Shown here: positions 39,436 to 46,578 of the stretch, in pieces
Layout: the number at the start of each line of letters is the position of its first letter
How positions within the stretch are numbered: the stretch's first letter is position 1
Virus record (IMG/VR): IMGVR_UViG_3300045135_001915
Span: 1-46,578 of that record
Length of the DNA stretch: 46,578 bases
Strand: one strand, 5' to 3'
Source: a virus
Made by a program: the position numbers and the translations under genes
Notes under the pieces: generated by a model
Database searches by the model: none
What the model was told of the DNA's origin: nothing
The model's input: only the letters and a program-made list of their open reading frames with translations

Positions 39436-39828
39436 ATGCCCGCAACCTCCAAAGCGCAACAAAGGTTCTTCGGGATGGTTAGAGCGACTCAAAAAGGGGA
39501 AATGGAAGCGCCGTCGGCTGCGGTTGCCAAAGTTGCTTCCTCCACCAGCATGTCCAGCGTGAAAAAATTTGCCAAAACAAAACATAAAGGTCTTCCTGAA
39601 AGGAAAGGAGTGAAAAAAATGAATGAAATTTACAGCACCACTAGTTCTGGTAGAGCAGAAAAGTATGCTAGAGATGATGATGAGAAGAAAAAGTTTGCCA
39701 AAGCAGACAAAAGGATGAAGTTTGGCAAATTTTATGATAAGGCAAAGCAAGCAAAAACACGTTTGCGTCCTGGCGAAGTAAAAAGATGGGACAAAGAAAA
39801 GCAAAAGTGGGTATCAAATAAAGACTGA
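39436..39828 (+). CDS. DUF3008 family protein
   Basis: 130 residues. The N-terminus MPATSKAQQRFFGMVRATQK, the alternation AVAKVASSMS-like (VAKVASSTS) and FAKTKHKGLPERK match the DUF3008 family of small basic phage and bacterial proteins. The C-terminal half (KYARDDDEKKKFAKADKRM) is highly charged. It follows the preceding gene by four bases. Possibly a small basic DNA-interacting or virion component; function unknown. Confidence 0.72.
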   Translation: MPATSKAQQRFFGMVRATQKGEMEAPSAAVAKVASSTSMSSVKKFAKTKHKGLPERKGVKKMNEIYSTTSSGRAEKYARDDDEKKKFAKADKRMKFGKFYDKAKQAKTRLRPGEVKRWDKEKQKWVSNKD

Positions 39829-39859
39829 CAATATATAGAATGTAGTCTTGAGGTTCATC

Positions 39860-40063
39860 ATGCTTGCATTTTTACTTCCATTAGCATCAAAGGTAATTTC
39901 AGATGCAGTCGCAAAGATTCCTGAAAATGAAGAACTCGGTGAGAAACTCATTGAGATCTGTCTTGTTATCCTTACTAAAGCGGTTAAGTTAACAAAGACC
40001 GATATGGATGATCAACTTCTTGAGGTAGTTGCTAGTGCAATTAAAACTAGAGAAGATGGTTGA
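39860..40063 (+). CDS. Small conserved protein with hydrophobic N-terminus
   Basis: 67 residues from ATG 39860, six bases after a GAGG site (39850-39853); the TTG at 39848 is less likely. MLAFLLPLASKVISDAVAKI is a hydrophobic, amphipathic N-terminal helix, then an acidic helical remainder (DMDDQLLEVVASAIKT). Could be a small membrane-associated or virion protein. Followed by a terminator that ends the late cluster. Confidence 0.65.
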   Translation: MLAFLLPLASKVISDAVAKIPENEELGEKLIEICLVILTKAVKLTKTDMDDQLLEVVASAIKTREDG

Positions 40064-40070
40064 ATAGTAT

Positions 40071-40103
40071 AAAAGAGACCTAAAATATAAGGTCTCTTTT
40101 TTT
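40071..40103 (+). terminator. Rho-independent terminator
   Basis: AAAAGAGACCT and AGGTCTCTTTT form an 11-bp stem around an eight-base loop and run into T residues up to 40103, where the next late promoter starts. Confidence 0.9.
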
Positions 40104-40110
40104 ATAAATA
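40103..40110 (+). promoter_or_regulatory. Late promoter octamer abutting the terminator
   Basis: Perfect TATAAATA whose first T is the last T of the terminator tract, 34 bases before the next start codon. Confidence 0.68.
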
Positions 40111-40143
40111 TCTTATAGCAAATAAATTTTATAGAGAAAAGAC

Positions 40144-40671
40144 ATGGCACTCTGGGGAAATAACGATGCCGTTGGATCAGGTGGCACAGTATCATTAAAC
40201 TATGGCACTGGTGTAGTAACCGGATCAGGTACTACTTTTGGACAAACTGGCGCAGCACAAGAAGGTGATGTAATTAGATTTGGTATTCGTGGTGGTAATG
40301 GTGTTCACCTTGGTGATGCAGTAATTACCTCAATCGCATCGGCAACTTCTTTGACGATTGGTTCTACTGCCGGTCTTTCGGGAGCTTCAATTGCAGGTAC
40401 TGATTTTACTGTAAGTCAACTTCCTAAGTCTAGTATTCTTGATTCTCACTATAGTGAAACTCAGGGAGATTTTGATTCACTTGTTTATGGTGTAAGTCCA
40501 AATGGTGGTGGTTCATTCCATGTTGATCATGAGGGATGGGTTGGTGTTACAACCTACATTGATGGTGAAGGGGTACTTAGAGTCAAGAAAGAAGTTCTTG
40601 TCGCTATGTCTGGCATCACCACTGCAACTGATGGATTCGCTGCTCCTATCGCATATCCAACTGCTGAATGA
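40144..40671 (+). CDS. Probable virion structural protein
   Basis: 175 residues, MALWGNNDAVGSGGTVSLNY at the start. Gly/Ser/Thr-rich, strongly beta, with short repeats (GTGVVTGSGTTFGQ), and VTSIASATSLTIGSTAGL. The MALWG opening and composition resemble cyanophage structural proteins of the tail or capsid decoration class. It is driven by its own late promoter. Exact location in the particle is unknown. Distinct, non-overlapping from the following gene by 11 bases. Confidence 0.72.
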   Translation: MALWGNNDAVGSGGTVSLNYGTGVVTGSGTTFGQTGAAQEGDVIRFGIRGGNGVHLGDAVITSIASATSLTIGSTAGLSGASIAGTDFTVSQLPKSSILDSHYSETQGDFDSLVYGVSPNGGGSFHVDHEGWVGVTTYIDGEGVLRVKKEVLVAMSGITTATDGFAAPIAYPTAE

Positions 40672-40682
40672 TGTAATTTAAT

Positions 40683-41066
40683 ATGATTTTTAGTGAATTG
40701 AATGAGGATAACTTTCTTTTGTTTGCGATAAAAAATTACGAAAATCCGCAAGCAGTTACAAAGGAAGATTTTGAAAAAGACTTAAATTACTTTAAGTATA
40801 TAAAAAGATTATTGAAGAGATATAAAAATACAGGTGAGTTAAAATCTCAACTTATCCTCAATCATTTTATAGTTCTTTATAACATATTTGGAGAAGCCAC
40901 AACTCCCATGTTGTTCTTTAAAATAGAACGGGAGTTGTGGTCAGTTATGAAGACCTTTGTTGTTTTTTTAAATAAACTTCCTGAATACCCCAGATGTTAC
41001 ATTCATGAGATTGAAATTGATAATGAATGTCTAATAAAACTACAACAGACTTACGATGGAAAATAA
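40683..41066 (+). CDS. Conserved phage protein (DUF7207-like)
   Basis: 127 residues, helical. Blocks ELNEDNFLLFAIKNYENPQ, YFKYIKRLLKRYKNTGELK and LILNHFIVLYNIFGEATTP are shared by many large phages, where the family is uncharacterised. The mixed basic and aromatic surface could fit nucleic acid or protein binding. The last bases overlap the next gene (11 bases). Family number is from memory and should be checked. Confidence 0.72.
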   Translation: MIFSELNEDNFLLFAIKNYENPQAVTKEDFEKDLNYFKYIKRLLKRYKNTGELKSQLILNHFIVLYNIFGEATTPMLFFKIERELWSVMKTFVVFLNKLPEYPRCYIHEIEIDNECLIKLQQTYDGK

Positions 41067-41274
41067 AAAACTTGAAAAAGTATTACAAATAATTCGTGAG
41101 AATATGGTTGCTAATGCGCCAGGAACTCAGGGTGGTTTTGGTAGTAAGTCTGATGCTTCTGGACCAACCGCTGGTTATGATGGACCTATAAAAAAAAGAT
41201 ATGCAAAGGGTGGGCGTGGTAGTAGAAAGAACTGGTTAGATTACCTACGTACATCCAATGGCAGATCAAATTAA
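41056..41274 (+). CDS. Small basic protein with gp23-like glycine motif
   Basis: 72 residues. After a short helix (KKLEKVLQIIRENM) comes MVANAPGTQGGFGSKSDASG, then PTAGYDGP, matching the N-terminal arm of gp23 just after its cleavage site (NAAGAQGGFG, AGGPVAGFDP). The C-terminus is basic (KKRYAKGGRGSRKNW). Similar small proteins occur across cyanophages. A capsid- or prohead-associated role is suggested by this shared motif but is inference. Overlaps both neighbours. Confidence 0.68.
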   Translation: MENKKLEKVLQIIRENMVANAPGTQGGFGSKSDASGPTAGYDGPIKKRYAKGGRGSRKNWLDYLRTSNGRSN

Positions 41275-41659
41275 AGTCGCAGTTTTAGAAGAAAGACTTG
41301 AAAACTTTGAGGCATTTGTCTCTAAGTTGGATTCTGCTATTGAAAAAATTGCTGAGGTAAATAATAATGTGTCGCGCATGTTAGCGGTTCATGAGGAAAG
41401 AATATCGAAGCAAGAAGACATCGACGCGGTGTTGTTTGATAAAATCGACAAACTCCGTGATAAAATGGACAGCGATCATGACATCGTTACTAAACGACTA
41501 TCATTACTGGAACGGAAACTTTGGATTGGTATCGGAGCACTGGGAACAGTATTAGTTCTGACCAACCCCCAAGCAATTAAAAACCTTAAACCCTTGTTAT
41601 CTGCAGTAAACGGTGCTACAATGACTGCAGCAGTAACTGTTGTGAATGGATCACGTTGA
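41258..41659 (+). CDS. Coiled-coil protein with one membrane segment
   Basis: 133 residues. An N-terminal coiled coil (residues about 5-90, KVAVLEERLENFEAFVSKLD, with regular heptads) is followed by a hydrophobic segment, LWIGIGALGTVLVLTNPQ, then a small-residue C-terminus. The topology fits a membrane-anchored trimeric stalk or a holin/antiholin-like protein; neither can be chosen from sequence. The start overlaps the previous gene by 17 bases and the end overlaps the primase by 14. Confidence 0.68.
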   Translation: MADQIKVAVLEERLENFEAFVSKLDSAIEKIAEVNNNVSRMLAVHEERISKQEDIDAVLFDKIDKLRDKMDSDHDIVTKRLSLLERKLWIGIGALGTVLVLTNPQAIKNLKPLLSAVNGATMTAAVTVVNGSR

Positions 41660-42614
41660 TTCCAAATTTATTGGTATCATCTCTTCGCGTCTTGAAAAGT
41701 TCAAAAGAGTAAAGAGTAACCTCTTCAACTTTCGTTGTCCTATTTGTGGAGACTCAAAGAAGAACAAAAGCAAGACGAGAGGATATCTCTATGCTGTGAA
41801 GGCAAATACTAACTTTAAGTGTCACAACTGTGGTGCTTCGATGTCGTTTAATAATTTTTTGAAACAGGTTGATCCTGTTGTTCAGAAACAATACACGATG
41901 GAGAAGTTTAAGAGTGGACACACTGGTAGGAACTTTATTACTGAAGAACCTGACTTTAAGTTTGAAGCACCTAAGTTCAAGAAGAAACTAGAACTTCCTA
42001 AGGCATCAGAACATCCTAGATCAGAAGGATATTTAACTGCAAGAAAACTTGATCCATCTCAGTTTTACTATGCAAAGAACTTTAAGAAGTTTGTAAATAC
42101 TCTCAAACCAACTTTTGATAGTGAAAGGAATGATGAGGAAAGAATTATTATTCCTTTGTACTACCAGAAAAACTTGATCGGATTTCAAGGAAGATCCATT
42201 GGTCCGAGCAAGGTTAAATACATTACCGTGATGCTTGATGATGACGCACCAAAAATCTATGGACTTGATAACATCAGAACAGATGCTCCAGTCTACATTA
42301 CAGAAGGACCTTTTGACAGCACGTTCATTTCAAATGCGATTGCTATGTGCGGAGCTGACGCTGATATTGGTAAGTGGGGGGTTAGCAATCCTGTGTGGAT
42401 TTATGATAACGAACCCCGCAATAGAGAAATTGTCAACCGAATCGGAAAGACAATTGATAGTGGAGCATCTGTAGTCATCTGGCCAGAAAGCATAGATGAT
42501 AAGGATATAAATGATATGGTGATGTCTGGACTTGATGTTCAATCTGTGATAAAATTAAATACTTACTCTGGTTTAGAAGCAAAACTTAAATTTACCACTT
42601 GGAAGAAAATATGA
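41646..42614 (+). CDS. gp61: DNA primase gp61
   Basis: DnaG-like primase that works with helicase gp41. 322 residues (T4 342). N-terminal zinc finger FRCPICGDSKK and FKCHNCGAS (Cys pairs near residues 30 and 60), then RNA polymerase domain with TOPRIM signature VYITEGPFDSTFISNA near 218 and an acidic VIWPESIDDKDINDM. It overlaps the coiled-coil gene by 14 bases and nrdA by four (ATGA). Distant by 8.5 kb from its helicase partner. Confidence 0.94.
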   Translation: MDHVDSKFIGIISSRLEKFKRVKSNLFNFRCPICGDSKKNKSKTRGYLYAVKANTNFKCHNCGASMSFNNFLKQVDPVVQKQYTMEKFKSGHTGRNFITEEPDFKFEAPKFKKKLELPKASEHPRSEGYLTARKLDPSQFYYAKNFKKFVNTLKPTFDSERNDEERIIIPLYYQKNLIGFQGRSIGPSKVKYITVMLDDDAPKIYGLDNIRTDAPVYITEGPFDSTFISNAIAMCGADADIGKWGVSNPVWIYDNEPRNREIVNRIGKTIDSGASVVIWPESIDDKDINDMVMSGLDVQSVIKLNTYSGLEAKLKFTTWKKI

Positions 42615-44908
42615 GCAACGGTACTAAAGTTAAAAAGAGAGATGGGAGAATTGAACCTCTTGACTTGGATAAGATGCATCTTATGGTTGAAGAGGCATGT
42701 ACGGGTCTTGCAGGGGTCTCTGCAAGTCAAGTTGAGATGAAGTCTGGCATCCAGTTTTATGATGGTATCACTACCGCAGAGATTCAAGAAATTCTGATTC
42801 GTGCTGCAAGTGATCTTATTGACCTTGATCATCCCAACTATCAGTTTGTGGCAGCGCGTTTGCTTCTATTCTCTCTTCGTAAGAACTTGTATGGAAAAAT
42901 GCGAGAGCTTCCAACTCTGGAAACTCATATCATGAACTGTACTAATATTGATGTTTATGATAAAGATATTTTTCTCAAATACTCAAAAGAAGAAATTGAA
43001 AAGGTAAATAGTTATATCGATCATGATAGAGATTTCCTGTTTACCTATGCTGGACTTCGGCAGGTAGTTGATAAGTATCTTGTCCAGGATCGGAGTGGTG
43101 GGGGTGTTTATGAAACACCTCAGTTCATGTATATGATGATTGCTTTAACAATTTTCGCAGAGTATCCTAAGGAGACACGTTTATCCTATGTCAAACGATA
43201 CTACGACGCAATCAGCAAGCACAAAATCAACATTCCCACACCTATCATGGCAGGAGTGCGAACTCCACTTCGACAATTTGCTAGCTGTGTTCTTGTTGAT
43301 ATTGATGACACCCTCGATAGTATCTTTAGCTCTGATATGGCAATTGGCAAATACGTTGCACAAAGGGCGGGAATCGGTATCAACGCAGGTCGAATCCGTG
43401 GCATCAACGCTAAAATCAGAGGCGGAGAGGTACAACACACAGGCGTGGTCCCCTTCCTTAAAAAGTTTGAAGCAACTGTCCGATGCTGCACACAAAACGG
43501 CATCAGAGGTGGTTCAGCTACAGTCCACTTTCCTATCTGGCATCAAGAAATCCAAGACATCATTGTCCTGAAGAACAATAAAGGTACTGAAGATAACCGA
43601 GTTCGTAAACTAGATTACTCTATTCAAATCAGCAAACTTTTCTATGAACGGTTTATCCAAAATGGAGAAATCTCACTCTTCTCTCCACACGACGTTCCTG
43701 GTTTGTATGATGCTTTTGGTACTGATCGATTTGACGACTTGTATGTGGGTTATGAACAAGATGACTCTGTTCCAAGACAAACTATTGGAGCTCAAGAACT
43801 CATTCTTAGTCTCTTAAAGGAAAGAGCAGAGACTGGTCGTGTTTATATTATGAACATTGACCATTGTAATAGTCACTCCTCATTTAAAGATAAAGTTGAG
43901 ATGAGTAATCTTTGTCAGGAGATCACTCTACCAACATTCCCCATCCAACATATTGATGATGAGTTTGGTGAGATTGCACTTTGCATTCTGTCTGCTATCA
44001 ATGTTGGTAAAGTTAAATCTGATGATGAACTGGAAGAACTTTGTGAACTTTCTGTTCGTGGACTCGAAGAGTTGATTGACTATCAGAAATACCCTGTAAA
44101 GGCGGCAGAAATTGCCACTAAGGCACGTCGTTCTCTTGGTATAGGGTTCATTGGTCTTGCACACTATTTGGCAAAACTTGGTTATGGTTATGGGGATCAA
44201 GAAGCGTGGGATGCTGTTCATGGACTTTCTGAGTCTTTCCAGTACTATCTTTTGAAAGCATCTAATAAAGTTGCCCAAGAGAAGGGACACTGTGAATACT
44301 TTGGGCGTACTAAGTATGCCGATGGTATCCTCCCCATTGATACATACAAGAAGGATGTAGACGAGATCACTAGTATCAAGTATGAGCATGATTGGGAGGG
44401 TCTTAGAAAGTCTATCCTGGAGCACGGACTGCGACACAGCACACTGTCCGCACAAATGCCTTCAGAGAGCAGTTCCGTTGTGTCAAATGCCACAAATGGA
44501 ATTGAACCACCTAGAGGTTACTTGTCCATTAAAAAGAGTAAGAAAGGACCCCTTAAGCAGATTGTTCCACAATATTCTTCACTGAAGAATAACTACACAC
44601 TTTTGTGGGAAATGCCTGATAATAAGGGTTATATCAATGTAGTATCAGTGATGCAAAAGTTCTTCGACCAGGCAATTTCTGGTAACTGGTCTTATAATCC
44701 AGAGAACTATCCAGATAATGAAGTGCCAGTTTCTGTGATGGCAAATGACTTTTTGACTACATACAAGTACGGATGGAAAACTTCTTACTATCAAAATACT
44801 TACGATATTAAGACAGATGAAGTGGAAGAAGAAAAATCCGAGTTACATAATATTTTAGATGAGTTAAGTAAATCCGAGGAGGGAGAGTGTGAATCCTGTG
44901 CAGTTTAA
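42611..44908 (+). CDS. nrdA: Ribonucleotide reductase class Ia, alpha subunit NrdA
   Basis: Makes deoxyribonucleotides from host ribonucleotides. 765 residues from ATG 42611. An ATP-cone is at the N-terminus (KKRDGRIEPLDLDKM). Catalytic residues look intact: C226 in RQFASCVLVD and C458 in LCILSAINVG (redox pair), and N433-L-C435-Q-E437 (active-site triad). C-terminal redox cysteines are in CESCAV (760, 763). The segment 43180-43570 has an abrupt C-rich composition (30 G+C in 43201-43260 against 13 in 42961-43020), hinting at recombination. The end overlaps nrdB by 20 bases. Confidence 0.97.
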   Translation: MSNGTKVKKRDGRIEPLDLDKMHLMVEEACTGLAGVSASQVEMKSGIQFYDGITTAEIQEILIRAASDLIDLDHPNYQFVAARLLLFSLRKNLYGKMRELPTLETHIMNCTNIDVYDKDIFLKYSKEEIEKVNSYIDHDRDFLFTYAGLRQVVDKYLVQDRSGGGVYETPQFMYMMIALTIFAEYPKETRLSYVKRYYDAISKHKINIPTPIMAGVRTPLRQFASCVLVDIDDTLDSIFSSDMAIGKYVAQRAGIGINAGRIRGINAKIRGGEVQHTGVVPFLKKFEATVRCCTQNGIRGGSATVHFPIWHQEIQDIIVLKNNKGTEDNRVRKLDYSIQISKLFYERFIQNGEISLFSPHDVPGLYDAFGTDRFDDLYVGYEQDDSVPRQTIGAQELILSLLKERAETGRVYIMNIDHCNSHSSFKDKVEMSNLCQEITLPTFPIQHIDDEFGEIALCILSAINVGKVKSDDELEELCELSVRGLEELIDYQKYPVKAAEIATKARRSLGIGFIGLAHYLAKLGYGYGDQEAWDAVHGLSESFQYYLLKASNKVAQEKGHCEYFGRTKYADGILPIDTYKKDVDEITSIKYEHDWEGLRKSILEHGLRHSTLSAQMPSESSSVVSNATNGIEPPRGYLSIKKSKKGPLKQIVPQYSSLKNNYTLLWEMPDNKGYINVVSVMQKFFDQAISGNWSYNPENYPDNEVPVSVMANDFLTTYKYGWKTSYYQNTYDIKTDEVEEEKSELHNILDELSKSEEGECESCAV

Positions 44909-46079
44909 AGTTTCTTCTACAGATTCTTCTTCTACAAAAGTAGAAGGAATGACGGTTTTCAATACAGAACAAGTTAATACTAAAAAACAACCGATGTTTT
45001 TCGGTAAACCTTTGGGAGTCCAAAGATACGACTCATACAAATACCCAGTTTTTGATAAACTCACTACACAACAACTGGGTTACTTCTGGAGACCAGAAGA
45101 AGTTTCACTGCAAAAAGATCGTGGGGATTATCAGACACTTCGTCCAGAACAAAAGCATATCTATACCTCTAACCTCAAGTATCAGATTATGCTTGACTCC
45201 ATTCAAGGGCGTGGTCCTGGGATGGCTTTTATTCCTTACTGTAGCCTACCTGAACTAGAGGCATGTATGGAAGTCTGGGGGTTCATGGAAATGATCCACA
45301 GTCGTTCATACACTTATATCATTAAGAACGTCTATTCAGACCCATCTGAAGTCTTTGATAAGATCGTCACTGATGAACGTATTCTGGAGCGTTCTAGAAG
45401 CGTTACAGAGGCATATGATGACTTCATTAGAAGTGCTCATCAGTATGATAATACTAATGATTGGAAACATGCTTTAGAAGAAGTTCCCTACGCATTAGAA
45501 GGAAAGTATGAACTCAAAAGAAAACTTTACCGAGCAATCACCAACGTTAACATTCTTGAGGGTATTCGGTTTTACGTTAGTTTTGCTTGTTCTTTCGCCT
45601 TTGGTGAACTCAAGCTTATGGAAGGATCCGCTAAAATTATCTCTCTTATCGCAAGAGACGAAAACCAACACTTAGCAATCACTCAGAATATTCTGAATAA
45701 GTGGAATTCTGGTGATGATCCTGAGATGAAGCAAATTGCTAAAGAAGAAACCGAATGGACTTATAAAGCATTCGATCGTGCAGTCAATGAAGAAAAACGT
45801 TGGGCAGACTATTTGTTCAAGGATGGAAGCATGATTGGTCTTAATGACAAACTGCTTCAGCAATATGTTGAGTGGACTGCCAATCGTCGTCTTAAGGCAA
45901 TTGGTCTCAAACCACAATATGATATTGCTGCTAAGAACAACCCACTGCCCTGGACGCAGCACTGGATCTCTTCTAAGGGACTCCAGGTAGCGCCACAGGA
46001 GACTGAAGTTGAGTCTTATGTTGTTGGTGGTATCAAGCAAGATGTCAGCAAAGACACTTTCAGTAATTTTAAGTTATAA
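44889..46079 (+). CDS. nrdB: Ribonucleotide reductase class Ia, beta subunit NrdB
   Basis: Diiron tyrosyl-radical subunit. 396 residues. It begins at GTG 44889 after a strong GGAGG (44879-44883) inside nrdA. Iron ligands and radical tyrosine follow E. coli NrdB: D103 in MLDSIQGR, E134 and H137 in FMEMIHSRSYTY with Tyr141 as the radical site, then LEGIRFYVSFACSFAFGE and the RDENQH pair E-x-x-H. All appear intact, so an active aerobic enzyme is expected. A terminator follows. Confidence 0.97.
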   Translation: MNPVQFKVSSTDSSSTKVEGMTVFNTEQVNTKKQPMFFGKPLGVQRYDSYKYPVFDKLTTQQLGYFWRPEEVSLQKDRGDYQTLRPEQKHIYTSNLKYQIMLDSIQGRGPGMAFIPYCSLPELEACMEVWGFMEMIHSRSYTYIIKNVYSDPSEVFDKIVTDERILERSRSVTEAYDDFIRSAHQYDNTNDWKHALEEVPYALEGKYELKRKLYRAITNVNILEGIRFYVSFACSFAFGELKLMEGSAKIISLIARDENQHLAITQNILNKWNSGDDPEMKQIAKEETEWTYKAFDRAVNEEKRWADYLFKDGSMIGLNDKLLQQYVEWTANRRLKAIGLKPQYDIAAKNNPLPWTQHWISSKGLQVAPQETEVESYVVGGIKQDVSKDTFSNFKL

Positions 46080-46112
46080 TTGTTTTTGTAAAGTTAAAAA
46101 CTCATTATAGAT

Positions 46113-46139
46113 AGAGGAGGAAGTTTCCTCCTCTTTTTT
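46113..46139 (+). terminator. Rho-independent terminator after nrdB
   Basis: AGAGGAGGAA and TTCCTCCTCT form a long stem (46113-46122 and 46125-46134) with a minimal loop and six T residues. Next gene starts directly at its end. Confidence 0.92.
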
Positions 46140-46301
46140 ATGCCTAGAAATCAAATTACTGCTGCAGAGATTAGAACAAGAGTAGAGAAAATTAAAAATG
46201 AACTCTACTGGGAAGAGCACAAGTATGGAGAAGAAGCAAGAGGTTTAGCACATAAATACGTCAATATGGTGCTAGACGCTATTGATGAGTATCGATTATG
46301 A
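46140..46301 (+). CDS. Small helical hypothetical protein
   Basis: 53 residues, MPRNQITAAEIRTRVEKIKN, helical and charged. The ATG uses the last A after the terminator T-tract, so its transcript probably comes from read-through or an unseen promoter. No domain is recognised. It overlaps the nuclease gene by 17 bases. Confidence 0.6.
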   Translation: MPRNQITAAEIRTRVEKIKNELYWEEHKYGEEARGLAHKYVNMVLDAIDEYRL

Positions 46302-46578
46302 AAACCCCTGGTATTTTGAGGGAACACCTTTTTTATCTGAGAATATTGACGATAACTTCGGTTTTGTCTATCTCATTACAAATCTCACAAACGGTCGCAA
46401 ATACATCGGTAGGAAATACTTCTGGTCATTTAGAAAACCTCCCGGTAAAAAACGTCGAGTAAAAAAAGAATCTGATTGGAAAAAGTATTATGGGTCTTGT
46501 CCGGAACTTAAAGAAGACATTGAACAATTTGGTAGACAAAATTTTAGTAGAACTATCCTGTCATTACATAAAACACCT
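46285..46578 (+). CDS. GIY-YIG endonuclease-like protein (3' truncated)
   Basis: 98 residues visible, frame open to the window edge. A GIY-YIG type catalytic core is present: GFVYLITNLTNGRKYIGRKY (residues about 26-45), followed by a basic KKRRVKKESDWKKYYG and an ELKEDIEQFGRQNF helix. This resembles phage and mobile-element GIY-YIG nucleases, including Seg-like homing enzymes. In T4 a GIY-YIG nuclease (denA) also follows nrdB, but this sequence is not obviously its direct homologue. Could also be a resident phage restriction-like enzyme. Confidence 0.82.
   Translation, partial: MSIDYENPWYFEGTPFLSENIDDNFGFVYLITNLTNGRKYIGRKYFWSFRKPPGKKRRVKKESDWKKYYGSCPELKEDIEQFGRQNFSRTILSLHKTP

Noticed and set aside
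43928-44455. Minus-strand frame over nrdA
   Set aside because: Shadow of nrdA codons; no start context or motif.
1-46578. CRISPR arrays, insertion sequences or integrase/attachment sites
   Set aside because: No regularly spaced repeats, transposase or integrase were seen; the genome type is lytic.

Overview
The window is a gap-free, gene-dense segment of a T4-like cyanophage genome (a marine cyanomyovirus infecting Synechococcus or Prochlorococcus). All recognised genes lie on the + strand. The T4 core genes occur in the order usual for these phages: gp18, gp19, gp20, gp67, gp21, gp22, gp23, gp3, uvsY, uvsW, gp55, gp47, gp46, gp45, gp44, gp62, regA, gp43, uvsX, gp41, gp61, nrdA, nrdB. The cyanophage character comes from CobS, Hsp20, MazG, a DUF3110 protein otherwise typical of cyanobacteria, and several families of small cyanophage proteins. 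No photosynthesis genes (psbA, psbD, hli) were seen here. The first gene (gp18) and the last (a GIY-YIG nuclease) are cut by the window edges.

Layout. 1-7.7 kb: tail sheath, tail tube, portal, prohead core, protease, scaffold and major capsid, ending in a strong terminator. 7.7-9.1 kb: small proteins and gp3. 9.1-15.3 kb: recombination and late transcription (UvsY, UvsW, sigma factor gp55, gp46/47 nuclease) with an Sm-like protein and DUF3110. 15.4-23.9 kb: a VWA/metallopeptidase-like protein with AAA+ CobS (a CobT/CobS-like pair), then the replication block gp45/gp44/gp62/RegA with a Dam methylase, a DUF3310 protein and a Coq4-like protein. 24-27.6 kb: an SF2 helicase-like protein behind a structured leader, Hsp20, tiny membrane peptides and two more Sm-like proteins. 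27.6-33.2 kb: polymerase, UvsX, a 2OG-Fe(II) oxygenase and gp41. 33.2-35 kb: overlapping tiny genes, MazG and a tRNA-Ala. 35-41.7 kb: late or virion-associated genes. 41.6-46.6 kb: primase and class Ia ribonucleotide reductase.

Regulation visible in the DNA: many late genes are preceded by T4-type late promoter octamers (NATAAATA), which the phage's own gp55 would use with gp45. gp55 itself sits behind a near-consensus sigma70 promoter (TTGTCA, 17 bp, TATAAT), fitting early expression by host polymerase. Nine rho-independent terminators divide the map, several followed almost at once by a late promoter. Elsewhere genes are tightly coupled by TAATG or ATGA overlaps.

The most noteworthy points are the CobT-like/CobS pair, a small protein with the full Coq4 metal motif HDxxH-x11-E, four Sm-like paralogues (two encoded in overlapping frames), a nucleotidyltransferase with a capsid-targeting-like N-terminus and gp21 cleavage site, a helicase with an internal ribbon-helix-helix-like segment, and a gp23-like glycine-rich motif in a 72-residue protein. 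All functions are inferred from reading motifs; no database search was run.
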